NCBI RefSeq assembly: GCF_009017415.1
Contig: NC_092406.1
Span: 4,340,001-4,404,000, forward strand
Direction of reading: 5' to 3'
DNA length: 64,000 bases
DNA from: Aspergillus flavus
Lineage: Eukaryota > Ascomycota > Eurotiomycetes > Eurotiales > Aspergillaceae
Shown: positions 1 through 10,264 of the stretch, in pieces
Position numbering within the stretch: position 1 is the stretch's first letter
How the letters are laid out: each line of letters opens with the position of its first letter
Made by a program: the position numbers and the translations under genes
The notes under the pieces: generated by a model
What the model was told of the DNA's origin: nothing
What the model saw: only the letters and a program-made list of their open reading frames with translations
The model's database searches: none

Positions 1-876
1 CACGCTCATTTTACTTTCAATGCCAAGCACCATGATCCAAATGACGATCCCAATGGAGTTTTTTACTCGCTGCTGGATATGTACAATCAGCTATATGACA
101 TCGCGCCGTTAAAGGAGCTTTCTATTATTCCGCCAGAATACACCCCTCCCCCGGGAGGTGATAATCTCCAACCATCTCTCATTGCTCTGTACCTGATGAT
201 CGCGACCTATCTACGGTGCCAGAAACGCATATCCCATGCTCATCGCGTCTACACCAAGTTCAAAGCGCTTGTCTCACAGGACCACCCAGTCATAGCTCCA
301 CTAGCATCCACCGACCATACTTACAACGAGTTCTTGGTGGCTTTCCGGGATGACCCTCGCGGGCTGCGACCGGCTGTGCGACTAGTGGAGGATATGCTGC
401 ACGCTTCTAACCAAGACCGGGAACTTGACGATCGGGTTACTGTTCATGGCAAACCATCGGTGCGGACCTGGACGATCCTTATGAGCGCCTTCACCTTCAA
501 TAAACAGCCACTTGCCGCGGAGAAGGTTCGGGAGATGATGGCCAAACACGGAGTAGAATACAACCAGGTTACCTGGAACACGGTCATCAACACCTATGCA
601 AACGCGCAGAATATTGCGGAGGTTGCAAAGTCTATCAAGGCCATGGAAGCTCAAGGCTATTCGATGGATTCATATACAATGAAATGTCTCCGCTACCTCC
701 AAGATCCAGAGCGCCTATGGATTGCGGTAGAAGAACTGGACCAGGCGACCGATGCTCGCCACGATATGGTGACCTCCTTGGATCAGAGGCCTTTAGAGCA
801 TGAATCGGATGAAGATGAGCATCTGTTGGAGCAAGGCTTGCGACGTCTGAGTGAAAGAAAGGAGTCTACCCGTTGA
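1..876 (+). CDS. Pentatricopeptide-repeat (PPR) protein, 3' part only
   Basis: The frame is open from base 1, so this is the C-terminal 291 residues of a longer gene; the ATG at 79 is internal. Repeated helical-hairpin units carry the PPR signature, for example 'VRTWTILMSAF' followed about 35 residues on by 'YNQVTWNTVINTYA' and then 'YSMDSYTMKCLRYL'. The C-terminus is charged and acidic. PPR proteins of fungi usually act in mitochondria, binding organellar RNA for processing, stability or translation. That role is inferred from the family; the targeting peptide would lie outside the window. No intron is apparent in this part. The stop at 874-876 is followed by an A/T-rich 3' region. Which PPR protein it is cannot be told from this part. 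Confidence 0.8.
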   Translation, partial: HAHFTFNAKHHDPNDDPNGVFYSLLDMYNQLYDIAPLKELSIIPPEYTPPPGGDNLQPSLIALYLMIATYLRCQKRISHAHRVYTKFKALVSQDHPVIAPLASTDHTYNEFLVAFRDDPRGLRPAVRLVEDMLHASNQDRELDDRVTVHGKPSVRTWTILMSAFTFNKQPLAAEKVREMMAKHGVEYNQVTWNTVINTYANAQNIAEVAKSIKAMEAQGYSMDSYTMKCLRYLQDPERLWIAVEELDQATDARHDMVTSLDQRPLEHESDEDEHLLEQGLRRLSERKESTR

Positions 877-1801
877 GATACCCTTATCGAACCATTTATT
901 TTCTATTGTCTTTCTATCTTGTTGCATTTAGAGCGTGGGTTCTGGAAAAGATTGTCATCTTAGCACGGGGGGATGATATATGTGAGTATATTCTCAGTGT
1001 AAAATATCACTTATGTACACTACACATGTAAATGACCATGCGAACTCCCTGCAATATATAATAATGCCCAAACCACCAAGAAAAGGTTTTTTAACGCCGA
1101 TTGCTGGGAAGATCTTCATTCATTAAAAAAATATAAGTTGGAAGAACTGTTTATGAAAAAAAAAACAGGGGCAACCATAAGCTTTCAACCTCCAAAGAAG
1201 ATCGAAACCTAGCGCATGTATATTAATTAGCTTCACGGTAACCTCAACTTCAGTATGTTCATATGATGTCGTCCAGCACTCACAGCCATTAAGATGCAGC
1301 AGATACTGACATACGGACTGAGCCGTTCACCGATTCGAGCACACTTCCAGAACACCCCGAAGAAGCTTCAGACGAGGGTGTTAGTTTCCTCTCTTAGTTG
1401 ACATCATGGGGAAGACCGGAGATAAAACCTACCCATGTTGATTACGGTCCATAATTCCTGGCATAATCGAGTGAGCATAGGTGCTCGTGCAGATGACGAG
1501 CAAGATAACCAGCAGAAGCGATTGAAAGTTGAACAAGGCAGACTACAGGAAAGATTATTCTTAGTCGGTGGTCATCCTATCGAAGTCGAACTTCATTCAC
1601 AGCGCATTTACTCACCATCTTGTACGAACTGCCTAGGATTGATTTGTTTCCCTCCTTAAGCTGAACACCAATGACTTAATAGGCACTGGTTTCCGTGCAA
1701 GATCTAGAACGATCAGAGAAAACAAAAGCTGATAGAGACCCAGATACTATCATACTATCTGTCTACACGTTTCGTCCAGTGGAGCGGAAATTCTGCCTCT
1801 C
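877..1801. other. Intergenic: PPR 3' flank and TAF13 upstream region
   Basis: No convincing gene is seen. Short open frames (for example 1435-1659 and 1695-2009) lack family signatures and look like chance. The stretch should hold the PPR terminator region and the TAF13 promoter and 5' leader. Confidence 0.6.
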
Positions 1802-2716
1802 ATGTCCGCCAACCTTCCTCACCGCCCTGGCCACCGTCCCAATGTTAAACCGCCTTCAGGTAGAGCTCGAAGGCTTCTGCCACCTCCTCTACATCCAGTT
1901 CAGCGGACCTCTCCAGCTCCATCCGGTCCACCACGACAGCCAAGTTCTGGCCATGTGTCGAGCCAGCTTGCCCCTCCCTGGCCGTTCAACCCTGAAGAGA
2001 CTGCTCTAATCCGCGCCGGTTATCACCCAGCATTCAAACCCGACACCGCCAGGAACGCGGATCCTCCTACCCCAGAAGCCGAGTCTAGTAAGCACAAGAA
2101 GCGCTCTATTAGCACCATGGCTGAACCAAGAGCCCGTGCCGCTAGGCATAAGGGTCAGATGAACTTTGCTGCCGAATGTAAGTTTTGCCTCTTTTTTACT
2201 TCCTTCCCCCCAACAGACGACTCTTTCGTAACTTCCGTTACTTACATCATATGTTTCTATTCCATAGTGCGTCTCCTCCTTCTCGCATATGGTGATCCGA
2301 GCCCGCACCCGTCTTTCCCTTCCGAGCCTCTTCCCGAAACAGTTCGTGTGCTCGATGAGATTGTTACCGATTTTGTTCTTGAGATGTGCCACGGTGCAGC
2401 TCAGTATGCCGCCTATTCGCGCCGTCAGAAAATCAAGGTAGACGACTTCCGATTTGCGTTGCGTCGTGATCCCAACAAACTTGGTCGTGTCCAGGAGCTA
2501 TTGCGCATGGAGCGTGAGCTAAAGGAAGCCCGGAAGGCCTTCGATCAGAATGACGACCAGGTTGGAAACTTGAAGGATGCTAGCAAAAAAGAACTCGAAG
2601 ATTTGGGCGAAGGTACCGATGGCAAGAAGAGCAAGGGTAAAGGAAAGAGGAATGCTAGAAGGGACTCGGATGCTACGGAGGACACAACGGTCTCGAAGAA
2701 GAGAAAGACTGGTTGA
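1802..2716 (+). CDS. TAF13: TFIID subunit TAF13 (TFIID-18, histone fold)
   Basis: Exons 1802-2177 and 2268-2716 give 274 residues. The second exon holds the TAF13 histone fold: 'LLLLAYGD', then 'VLDEIVTDFVLEMCH' and 'KVDDFRFALRRDPNKLGRV'. TAF13 pairs with TAF11 in TFIID and takes part in RNA polymerase II initiation in the nucleus (family knowledge). The intron (2178-2267) is 90 nt, a multiple of three with no in-frame stop, so an unspliced reading also stays open and would disturb the start of the histone fold. The first 105 residues before the ATG at 2117 are proline-rich and poorly conserved in type. The start could be 1802 or 2117; I prefer 1802 because the upstream frame is open and resembles the Pro-rich N-termini common in fungal TAF13. 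The C-terminus is a Lys/Arg/Ser-rich tail. Confidence 0.9.
   Translation: MSANLPHRPGHRPNVKPPSGRARRLLPPPLHPVQRTSPAPSGPPRQPSSGHVSSQLAPPWPFNPEETALIRAGYHPAFKPDTARNADPPTPEAESSKHKKRSISTMAEPRARAARHKGQMNFAAECKFCLFFTSFPPTDDSFVTSVTYIICFYSIVRLLLLAYGDPSPHPSFPSEPLPETVRVLDEIVTDFVLEMCHGAAQYAAYSRRQKIKVDDFRFALRRDPNKLGRVQELLRMERELKEARKAFDQNDDQVGNLKDASKKELEDLGEGTDGKKSKGKGKRNARRDSDATEDTTVSKKRKTG
2178..2267 (+). other. Frame-preserving intron in TAF13
   Basis: Donor GTAAGT, acceptor CCATAG. Splicing joins GCC GAA T to TG CGT, restoring the expected Leu-rich start of the histone fold. Confidence 0.85.
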
Positions 2717-3513
2717 ACCGGTTGTCGTTGGCCCTGCTTCGCTACTTTCGATGTCGTTCTACTCTTCAACCTTCTTTACGGGCGTTCTGGTTCAGGTCAC
2801 AAATATTCATTAAATATGGGAGATACCATTTGTTGTTATTAGAAGGGCGTTTATTGGGGAGATCCTTTCCAGTCTTTAGATTGAGAGCTCAAGACTTTAG
2901 ATATCAAGTAATCCTTTCAGCAAGCCAGGCGCTACTAAATGACGACTCTAGTCATCCCGCCCCGTTTCCACAGATAAAGCTCTGGTACTCGTTGGTTCAG
3001 GTTATATGTCCATTCATCATGATTGACATGCCGGTAAGAAAAGCCGACTTCGTAATCATCAAGTCTACACTATATCATCGGAGCAAATAAGGCCGATCTG
3101 GTCCTGTCATAAAAGGGTCTCAAACCCTTGCTCTTCCCATTTTGCACAGCTCCTTTTTTTTTCACCGCTCTGAACAAAGCCAGATTGACTCCCATACGCC
3201 ATGCTCTTTCTGGTTCCTTTTTTTCTTTTGCTTTCGTTTGTCCATTCGTTTTCGCACTGCTCCAACAACCACGGATGTAATGTCATAAATGCCATAACAG
3301 AGAGCACATGGTGGAAGCAGAACTGAGAACAAGCTTTTTCCACAGGAAAAGATAACCCTGGACGAGATAGAACCCTAGACACATATCAAGGAAAAAAGGG
3401 ATAAACAGAGTAGCGGGATAATAGATGCGAGAAGTAAAAAATGGATGGGACAAGAGATGTAAAGAGAAAAGAAAAGGTGTCTTGATGGATAGCCTTGGTT
3501 TTACGTTCCCTCT
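2717..3513. other. Convergent intergenic region TAF13/eIF3f
   Basis: Both flanking genes end here. Short frames (2713-3090 on plus, 3107-3382 on minus) show no family signature. Pyrimidine-rich tracts near 3150-3240 are consistent with 3' UTRs. Confidence 0.6.
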
Positions 3514-4687
3514 TTACGCGCGAGCCTCCTCTCCACTCCGGTCTTGAGTCCGCTGCTGTCCTCCGCGGCCTCCCTTGCCGCCTCTCTGACCTCCACGCTG
3601 GCCGGACTCTGCATTGCCGGACTCGCCGCCAAGGGTGAGCTGGGCAGTAGCTAAGCGGTTGGACAGTTCCATCTGTGTACGGATGGTGTTGGCCAGGTAA
3701 GACACAACCAGAACGTCCTGGATGTGGTTGTTGCTGTAGAAATGGTTAGCATTAGTACAACCCAGCATGATAAGAGGGAGTGAAAATCGTAGGGTGTGGG
3801 GAAAACATACAAATCCCGTTCAATGTCGGCAGGCTCAACCTTGGGCGCCAAAGCGAGAGCGTTGAGAAGGAACTGGCCCAGTGCTGTCGATGCAGGAGCC
3901 TCCTCATCGATGACAGATTCGACATACTTGGAAACGCGGTCGATCATACCAAGAACCTCCTCTACCGCACGCTCAAGAGCCTCAATATCGGTGAAGATGT
4001 TCGCAGCACGGCTTTCAGCATCGCGAGCGGCAGCAATAGACTCCAGACCACTCTTCTCGGTCTCACCGTAGCGGATCTCGTAGGGGACGGGGATAAAGGC
4101 AGCGCTGTCGGCGGCTCTCTCTGCCGTCACACCGACAGGAGCGGAAATGTAGGCGCGGGTTTCAACATCCTTGCCAGGTTCGGTAGAGACAGTCAAGTGG
4201 ACAGCAGGGTGAGGGAAGGTTCCATCACCTTGGCCGCTGTAGAAGTTCTGGATCAAAGCGGAGAAGGTGTTCAACTCCGACGAAGTGGCGTACCAACCGA
4301 CCAGCACTTCCTTCGGGTTTGCCTTGAGATGCAAGGCAAGCATTTGCTTCTGGTATTCCATGTCGACCTCAACCTGATCCGTCGTCTCGGTGTGTCCAAC
4401 AGCAAAAGTAGTGCGAATTTCCACCTCAGTTCCATCCTCTGACCTGGTTCCTAGCAGGGTTCCGATGACACGCTCCTGGTCGGCATTGCGACGGAGGGAA
4501 TGATCAAGGATCGAGAAGAGAGCCTGTGATGGGGCATCAGTACTTCCATCCTTTAGTTAACCTTCCGATAAAGTAAACGTACCTGAGGATGAATGACAAC
4601 ATTCAGAGGGGCGGTTGTCGGTGCAGACCCCACTGCCATCGGGCCCAGAGGGCGAGCAAGGTGAAGGAAAGAATCAGTTTCAGCCAT
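3514..4687 (-). CDS. EIF3F: Translation initiation factor eIF3 subunit F (MPN domain)
   Basis: Exons 4583-4687, 3811-4523 and 3514-3733 give 345 residues. The protein opens '[16 protein letters not shown]' and enters an MPN domain (about residues 25-160: '[18 protein letters not shown]', 'VIGTLLGTR', 'EVLVGWYAT'). It ends with the helical eIF3f C-domain ('[21 protein letters not shown]') and a Gly/Arg-rich tail. eIF3f is part of the eIF3 complex that loads mRNA on the 40S subunit (family knowledge). The JAMM metal motif of active MPN+ proteases is absent, as in other eIF3f proteins. Introns are 59 and 77 nt with GTACGT/CAG and GTATGT/CAG borders, and both joins give conserved sequence. The gene is divergent from UTP25, and the two starts are 318 bp apart. 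Confidence 0.95.
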
Positions 4688-5005
4688 GATGGGTGAGAAG
4701 TGTTAGATGCGCGAATAGCCGTTCTCTCTAGCTCTCGACTCTTTCACTTGGGATCTTCCTCGGCGTGGTGGAGAGTAGCTCTCTCTTTTTTTTATCAATT
4801 CTTCCGCCCGCTAGACTCTGCGCCGACGGAGGTTCTGCGAGGCTCAAATTGTGTGTGCGCAGCGGGAATTTCGCGCTAAGATAAGATAAGCCTTCCCCGA
4901 CCCAAAGAGAGGGAAAAAATAATTCGAGGGAAAAAAAAAGACAAAAAGTCTGGTGCCTTCAGAGCTGCAATAACAATTCTTCAGTGTACATATCTTCTTT
5001 CGCAA
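4688..5005. promoter_or_regulatory. Shared divergent promoter of eIF3f and UTP25
   Basis: The 318 bp between the two start codons must contain both promoters. It includes two overlapping GATAAG sites (4880-4890), a T-rich tract near 4790 and an A-rich tract near 4915-4945. GATAAG is the core of fungal GATA-factor sites; whether they act here is unknown. Confidence 0.6.
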
Positions 5006-7415
5006 ATGGCTCCTCCTCGGAACAGAGCTCCCAAGGGCCGTGGGGCCCGAGCCAGAGCTCCTATAAAGAGGAGAAATGGCTTCACAACGTCCCGAGTAGA
5101 TGAGATAGAGTAAGCTTCTCCCATTGGGTTCACTTAGTCAAGCTAACTAGCACACCCAGGTCAGAAGAACCCTCGGGCGGAGAGGAGGGTCAGTTCGAAG
5201 ACAATCTTGGAGACGAAATGGATTATGACGGCCCCATGGACGATGCATCCTCAGACAGCGACGAGGACGTAGAGGATGACAAGTCGGCCCGTCCATATAA
5301 CGAATTGCTTCAGCTACTTAATACAACCGCTGACTCTAAAGCGCCGGCACGCAAAAAGAGGAAGACTGAACACAAAGATGACAAAAGAGCGGTAGCTCAG
5401 AATGACATTGTCGTCGCCGCCAACGAAGAAGAGTTACTGGAAGATGACGACTTGCAGCAGCAGGAGCCTTCTGATGAAGAGGACGAAGATAACTTAGATG
5501 AGGTGGATGCCGATGGTCAGGCCGACAGCGACAACGAAGATGGTACAGCTTTCTAGTATATCTGGTTGAAGAGATCCCACTTGCTGATATAAAGCAGATA
5601 ATGATCCCTTCGAGGCACATTTCGCAAGGAAAGAGGACGAACTGTCTAAGCAAATCAAGGCTGTAGGAGATAATAAATGGAAAACTGTGAAGAAAGAGCT
5701 CTCCGAGGATTTGAGATTGGCGCGCGCTGCACCCGATACGGGAAGCGATTTGTCTTGCCTACCTGCCCTGAAGAGTATCGCGAATCTGAAGGTAAGCAAT
5801 GGCCATCCTACGACGAGATAGTATGCGGAAAACAGAGTCGGTTGCTTAATATGCTATAGCTCAAAAGAAAGTTGAAGACGCCTGCTCTGGAGCGTCTCTC
5901 CCAGATCAGCGGCCATGCCCAACAACTCGCCCCGTACATCTTTGATTATCAAGACGTCTTGTATGGTGCCAGAAAATCGTCTAGCTCGACCCAGTTACGA
6001 GACATTCTGGCAGTTCATGCTGTTAACCATGTATTGAAGACCCGGGACCGTGTACTCAAGAACAACGCTCGTGTTGCAAAGGAACAAGATGCCGACCTCG
6101 ATCTGCGGGATCAAGGCTTCACCAGGCCCAAGGTGCTGTTTCTTCTCCCGACCAAACAAGCTTGCGTACGTGTCGTTGAGTCAATCACCCAGCTTTTCCA
6201 ACCCGAGCAGCAAGAAAACAAGAAGCGTTTCATGGACACCTTCTCTGCAACGGACGACAAGTCCTGGGAGAGTAAACCGGACGACTTTCAAGAGTTATTC
6301 GGTGGAAACGACGATGACATGTTCCGACTAGGCCTCAAATTCACGAGAAAGACTGTTAAATTTTTTGCGCAATTCTACGCTTCAGACATGATCCTTGCCA
6401 GTCCACTTGGCTTGCGCACGATCATGGACCAGGCTGAGTAGGTTTTCCGAGGGCGTCCATGCTACATGAAAGCCTAGAACACATGCTAACTTACTGTAGT
6501 GCGAAGAAACGTGACCATGACTTTTTATCGTCTATTGAAGTCGTTATAGTAGATCAGGCAGATGCCCTTCTCATGCAGAATTGGGATCACGTCGACTATA
6601 TCTTCAAACATCTCAACCTACAGCCACGGGAGGCGCACGGCTGTGATTTTAGCCGCGTGCGGACATGGTATCTGGACAACAACGCACGATATGTCCGTCA
6701 AATGATTATGCTAGCTTCCTTTATTACCCCAGAGATCAACTCGGTCTTCTCCACACATATGCTGAACGTCTCTGGCAAGATCAAGATGACGCCAGTATAT
6801 GCTGGAGCAATCTCCGAGACCCCACTCCCAGTATCCGTGAAGCAGACCTTCTCCCGATTTGACAGTCTCTCGCCGGCGAAAGACCCAGACGCGCGATTCA
6901 AACACTTCACCACCACCGTGCTCTCGTCTTTAGTCCGCAATGTCACGTCCGGTCGGGGGAACAATAGCGGTGGAATCTTAATCGTCATCCCGTCGTACCT
7001 AGATTTCGTCCGTGTACGCAATTACTTTGCTACTTCCGCACAGACCATGAACGTCTCCTTCGGGGCGATTTCTGAATACTCGGACACTCGAGACATCATG
7101 CGAGCGCGTACGCACTTTATGAATGGTCGACACTCCGTATTGCTATACACCGAAAGGTTCCACCATTTCCGGCGGTACCAGATCCGTGGCGTCAAGCGTG
7201 TCATCATGTACGGAGTTCCAGAGAACCCATTATTCTGGGGGGAGATTGTTGGATTTTTGGGGATGGATCCGGCGGCGATCGATGAGGCGGCTGAGGGAGG
7301 CGTCCGCGCACTGTTCTCCAAGTGGGATGCACTGAAACTGGAGAGGATCGTTGGAACCAAACGAGTTGGCAATATGCTGCGGGAGAAGGGAGGCGACACA
7401 TTTACATTTGTATAG
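5006..7415 (+). CDS. UTP25: UTP25 (DEF homologue), SSU processome protein
   Basis: Five exons (5006-5109, 5160-5542, 5598-5791, 5860-6437, 6500-7415) give 724 residues with agreeing phases. The N-terminus is basic, then very acidic (Asp/Glu/Ser-rich to about residue 160). It is followed by '[11 protein letters not shown]' and a helicase-like fold typical of UTP25/digestive-organ-expansion-factor: '[14 protein letters not shown]', '[18 protein letters not shown]' and the C-terminal block '[18 protein letters not shown]'. The DEAD-type catalytic motif is degenerate (VDQAD), as in this family. UTP25 acts in the nucleolus in 18S rRNA maturation (family knowledge). The first exon boundary is set by 'GAG ATA GA|GTAAGC'; intron 4 has a GCTAAC branch point. 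Confidence 0.93.
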
Positions 7416-8043
7416 ATCCGAGTTAGTCCAGAGTGGCCGACTCTTTTATGATGTATTTTATTATACCAATGACTTTTATACCTCTGCATTCTTTGGGCCT
7501 GACGTGTACTGTCACTATACACCAACGGTGTATAGTATATCTGTATCGGATCAAGAATTATGTACCCGCTGAATTGGATGAAATTGTAATGTAGAAAAGT
7601 GGGTCAATTGAGCCCAGACGCCGATCCAACACCCACATTTTCAGGCCCTCCGTCAACCCTCATTTGACGCCGATAGCGCTCCAAAAGTCACACGGCGGCT
7701 GCACATTGGAGGAAAAGTTCTTTTTTCTGTTTCTTTTTCTTTTGTTGCTCGGCTTCTAAAAGAATTCAGCTGACTGTCTTTTTTTTTTTCTCTTTTCTAA
7801 TTGCTTTTTTATTTTCTTCAAAGATAATAAAACAAATCAATGAATAAATAATTCAATAAATAAATAAGTTAGAGGAGATCGATTAGTCATTGAGCTGAAT
7901 CTTCCTCATGATCAACCCTGATCTCTTTGCCTAAAACGGTCTACTTTATACCGAATTTCTTTTTCTTTCTCCTCCGTTTCTTCGGCCCTTAAGTCCGGGG
8001 AGACAAGACAAAAGGGTTACATATCAGTCTACATCGGTTTAAT
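7416..8043. other. Intergenic: UTP25 3' flank and transporter promoter
   Basis: Long pyrimidine tracts (about 7715-7830) are followed by AATAAATA repeats near 7840-7866. This is typical of a fungal promoter and 5' leader. No gene is seen. Confidence 0.6.
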
Positions 8044-9438
8044 ATGACACGTCCGTCGGCGTTTAGTCCGGATGAGAACCAGCATCCTGTCGAGGATGTC
8101 AGGTCCGAGTCGGTAGCCAAATCCAGCCCTCGCAGCCTGTTCTCCGCGGTGTTTGGTTGGAGTAGAAAGCACCGAGACAACACCCATGAAGCTGAAGATG
8201 AACGGAGACCCTTACTGGGATCGGATTCCCCATTGTCACCGTCACCATCAACGTCATCACCATGGTGGGAAACAACGTGGGATTCGGCACAGGAACTCTG
8301 GCTCCAGGGTAAGGGAATGATCCTTGTCATGTCAGCCCAGTTCTTTGGGGCTTCCATGAATGTCATGACTCAAATTTTAGAGAGAAAGGGAAGGAATGGG
8401 GAGGGGTTTCATCCATTTCAGGTAGGACTGATCATTTGGTTTTTCCAAATATCTCCCCGTACTAAACTGGAACAGATCCTCTTCGCCCGCATGTCCATCA
8501 CAGTTATAGTCAGTTATCTGTACATGTGGTACACCAAAGTCCCTCGCCCGTTTGGGACCCGCTCTGTGCTTCATCTTCTCCTGCTTCGTGCAGCCGGTGG
8601 CTTTATTGGCGTTTATGGGCTTTACTACTCCGTTCAATACCTACCACTGTCGGAAGCTACAGTGTTAACTTTCCTAGCACCTATCCTTTCCTGCTATGCC
8701 TGCTCTCTGTTCATTCCCAATGAGACCTTCACACATAAGCAACAACTCGCTGGCGTGGTGTCGCTGGTTGGTGTGGTTCTAATCGCACGGCCTTTCTCAC
8801 TTTTCTCGAACGGAAATCCTCCGGACTCCGGAGAGCCCGGTAGCGGGGAGCAGCCTGACTCTGAGGATGAATATCACCATATTATGGCGATCGTCATGGC
8901 GCTCATGGGAGTCATGGGGGCGTCTTGCGCGTACTCGACCATCCGAATAATCGGACAACGCTGTCATCCGCTGGTGTCCGTCACATATTTTTCCTCGTTC
9001 ACAACCATTGTGTCGACCGTGGCCATCCTGGTGATGCCTTCCATTGCTCTAGAACTGCCGGGCACCCCGTTAGAATGGACCCTGCTCTTGGGTCTGGGTG
9101 TTTGTGGGTTTCTGCTGCAGTTCCTCTTGACCGCTGGTCTGTCGTATGTGCCTCCACCGAGGAAATTGTCCCCGTCGGAACAGCATCGTCGATATGGAAG
9201 CGATGGAAATGATGAGCCGAAGGAGGAGTCGCGCAGCTCGTCCGGATCGCGGGCCACGTCTATGATATATATGCAGATGGTCTTTGCGTTATTTTATGAC
9301 CGCGTTGTTTGGGGAAGCACTCTGTCTCTCTTGAGTTGGATGGGATCTGCTCTGATCTTAGGAAGCGCCATCTATGTGGCCGTCGTCCGAGAGGCGCCCG
9401 CAGCTGCCACTAGGGAAGATGAGAATGAGACGAACTGA
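8044..9438 (+). CDS. EamA/DMT-family membrane transporter (SLC35G-like)
   Basis: Exons 8044-8421 and 8476-9438 give 446 residues. A polar N-terminus of about 85 residues precedes roughly ten hydrophobic segments in two EamA halves. Family-like features are 'RAAGGFIGVYGLYYSVQYLPLSEAT' (read as two short pieces) and 'FLAPILSCYACSLFIPNE' in half one, and 'MGASCAYSTIRIIGQRCHP' in half two. A Ser/Gly/Glu-rich loop (about 265-285) and another hydrophilic loop (about 370-410) interrupt the membrane segments. The 54-nt intron (8422-8475; branch CTAAAC, acceptor AACAG) is in frame with no stop. Splicing joins 'HPFQ' to 'ILFARMSIT', the expected family sequence, so I treat it as spliced. Drug/metabolite-transporter membership is clear; the substrate is unknown. 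Confidence 0.88.
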   Translation: MTRPSAFSPDENQHPVEDVRSESVAKSSPRSLFSAVFGWSRKHRDNTHEAEDERRPLLGSDSPLSPSPSTSSPWWETTWDSAQELWLQGKGMILVMSAQFFGASMNVMTQILERKGRNGEGFHPFQVGLIIWFFQISPRTKLEQILFARMSITVIVSYLYMWYTKVPRPFGTRSVLHLLLLRAAGGFIGVYGLYYSVQYLPLSEATVLTFLAPILSCYACSLFIPNETFTHKQQLAGVVSLVGVVLIARPFSLFSNGNPPDSGEPGSGEQPDSEDEYHHIMAIVMALMGVMGASCAYSTIRIIGQRCHPLVSVTYFSSFTTIVSTVAILVMPSIALELPGTPLEWTLLLGLGVCGFLLQFLLTAGLSYVPPPRKLSPSEQHRRYGSDGNDEPKEESRSSSGSRATSMIYMQMVFALFYDRVVWGSTLSLLSWMGSALILGSAIYVAVVREAPAAATREDENETN

Positions 9439-10264
9439 GTACTACTAGGAAACAGCAATGGCAATTATGAAAAATTGGCCGCGCACGACGACGTCACGAC
9501 TTGCATAAGCGGAGAGGAATGAAGGGCTGGAGAGAGGTGGGAAGAAAGACAACTAATGCATGCCGGAGCCGGCGAGGTAAGAGCTATGACGATTTGAGGG
9601 ATTCGACAGCAAGCGATAATTCCTTTTTTTCTTTTCATGATGATGTGATGCTGCTGGCGGCAACAGCGCAAAATCTGTTATTGATTTGATTGTCTGCTAT
9701 ATACTATATCGATGTGCCGTATAGACTTAGTTACATGGATAAAGGATGATGGATTGATTTAGTTGGTGTCTCTGGAGCTACATAGTACATACCTAGGTAG
9801 CTACTAGGTAGTTAGTTACTGTACCCTCAATCCGGACGCTCAGGACAGGTTGCAGGCCGTGCGCATGCAGAAAAAGTGCACAAGACTCGTTCATTGGTGG
9901 TGGACGACAGTGCTCCGTTTAGTAGTAACTGTGTGTGTCTCACCGAACATGAAACTATGAATCTTGCCAGCCACAGCGTCATAGCGTTACAATTGACACC
10001 GAAAAGTCCCGACGGCAACTTCCCGAGACTCACCGAACAGAACCGATTGGTGCCTGCGGTGCCTGATTTGGATTTACCCCGGATTCGGGTGGCGTTTGAT
10101 AGGAAGATATCGATATTGACATGTATATCCTGTAGTATATACATATCTCCCCCTACTGTCTCCATCTTTCTGATCGTCCACCTTGCCCCATACTTTCCCC
10201 ACCTCTCTCTTTTCACTATCTGATAAAATCATTCAAGAGAGAGCGCGAGCGAAAGAAACTAACA
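9439..10264. other. Intergenic region with CTAGGTAG-type repeats
   Basis: No gene is supported; overlapping frames at 9827-10223 on both strands lack signatures. Short repeated CCTAGGTAG/CTAGGTAGTTAG motifs lie at about 9788-9820. The last 130 bases before the next gene are pyrimidine-rich. Confidence 0.55.

Noticed and set aside
3780..4442. 220-residue plus-strand frame
   Set aside because: Antisense shadow of the eIF3f coding exon.
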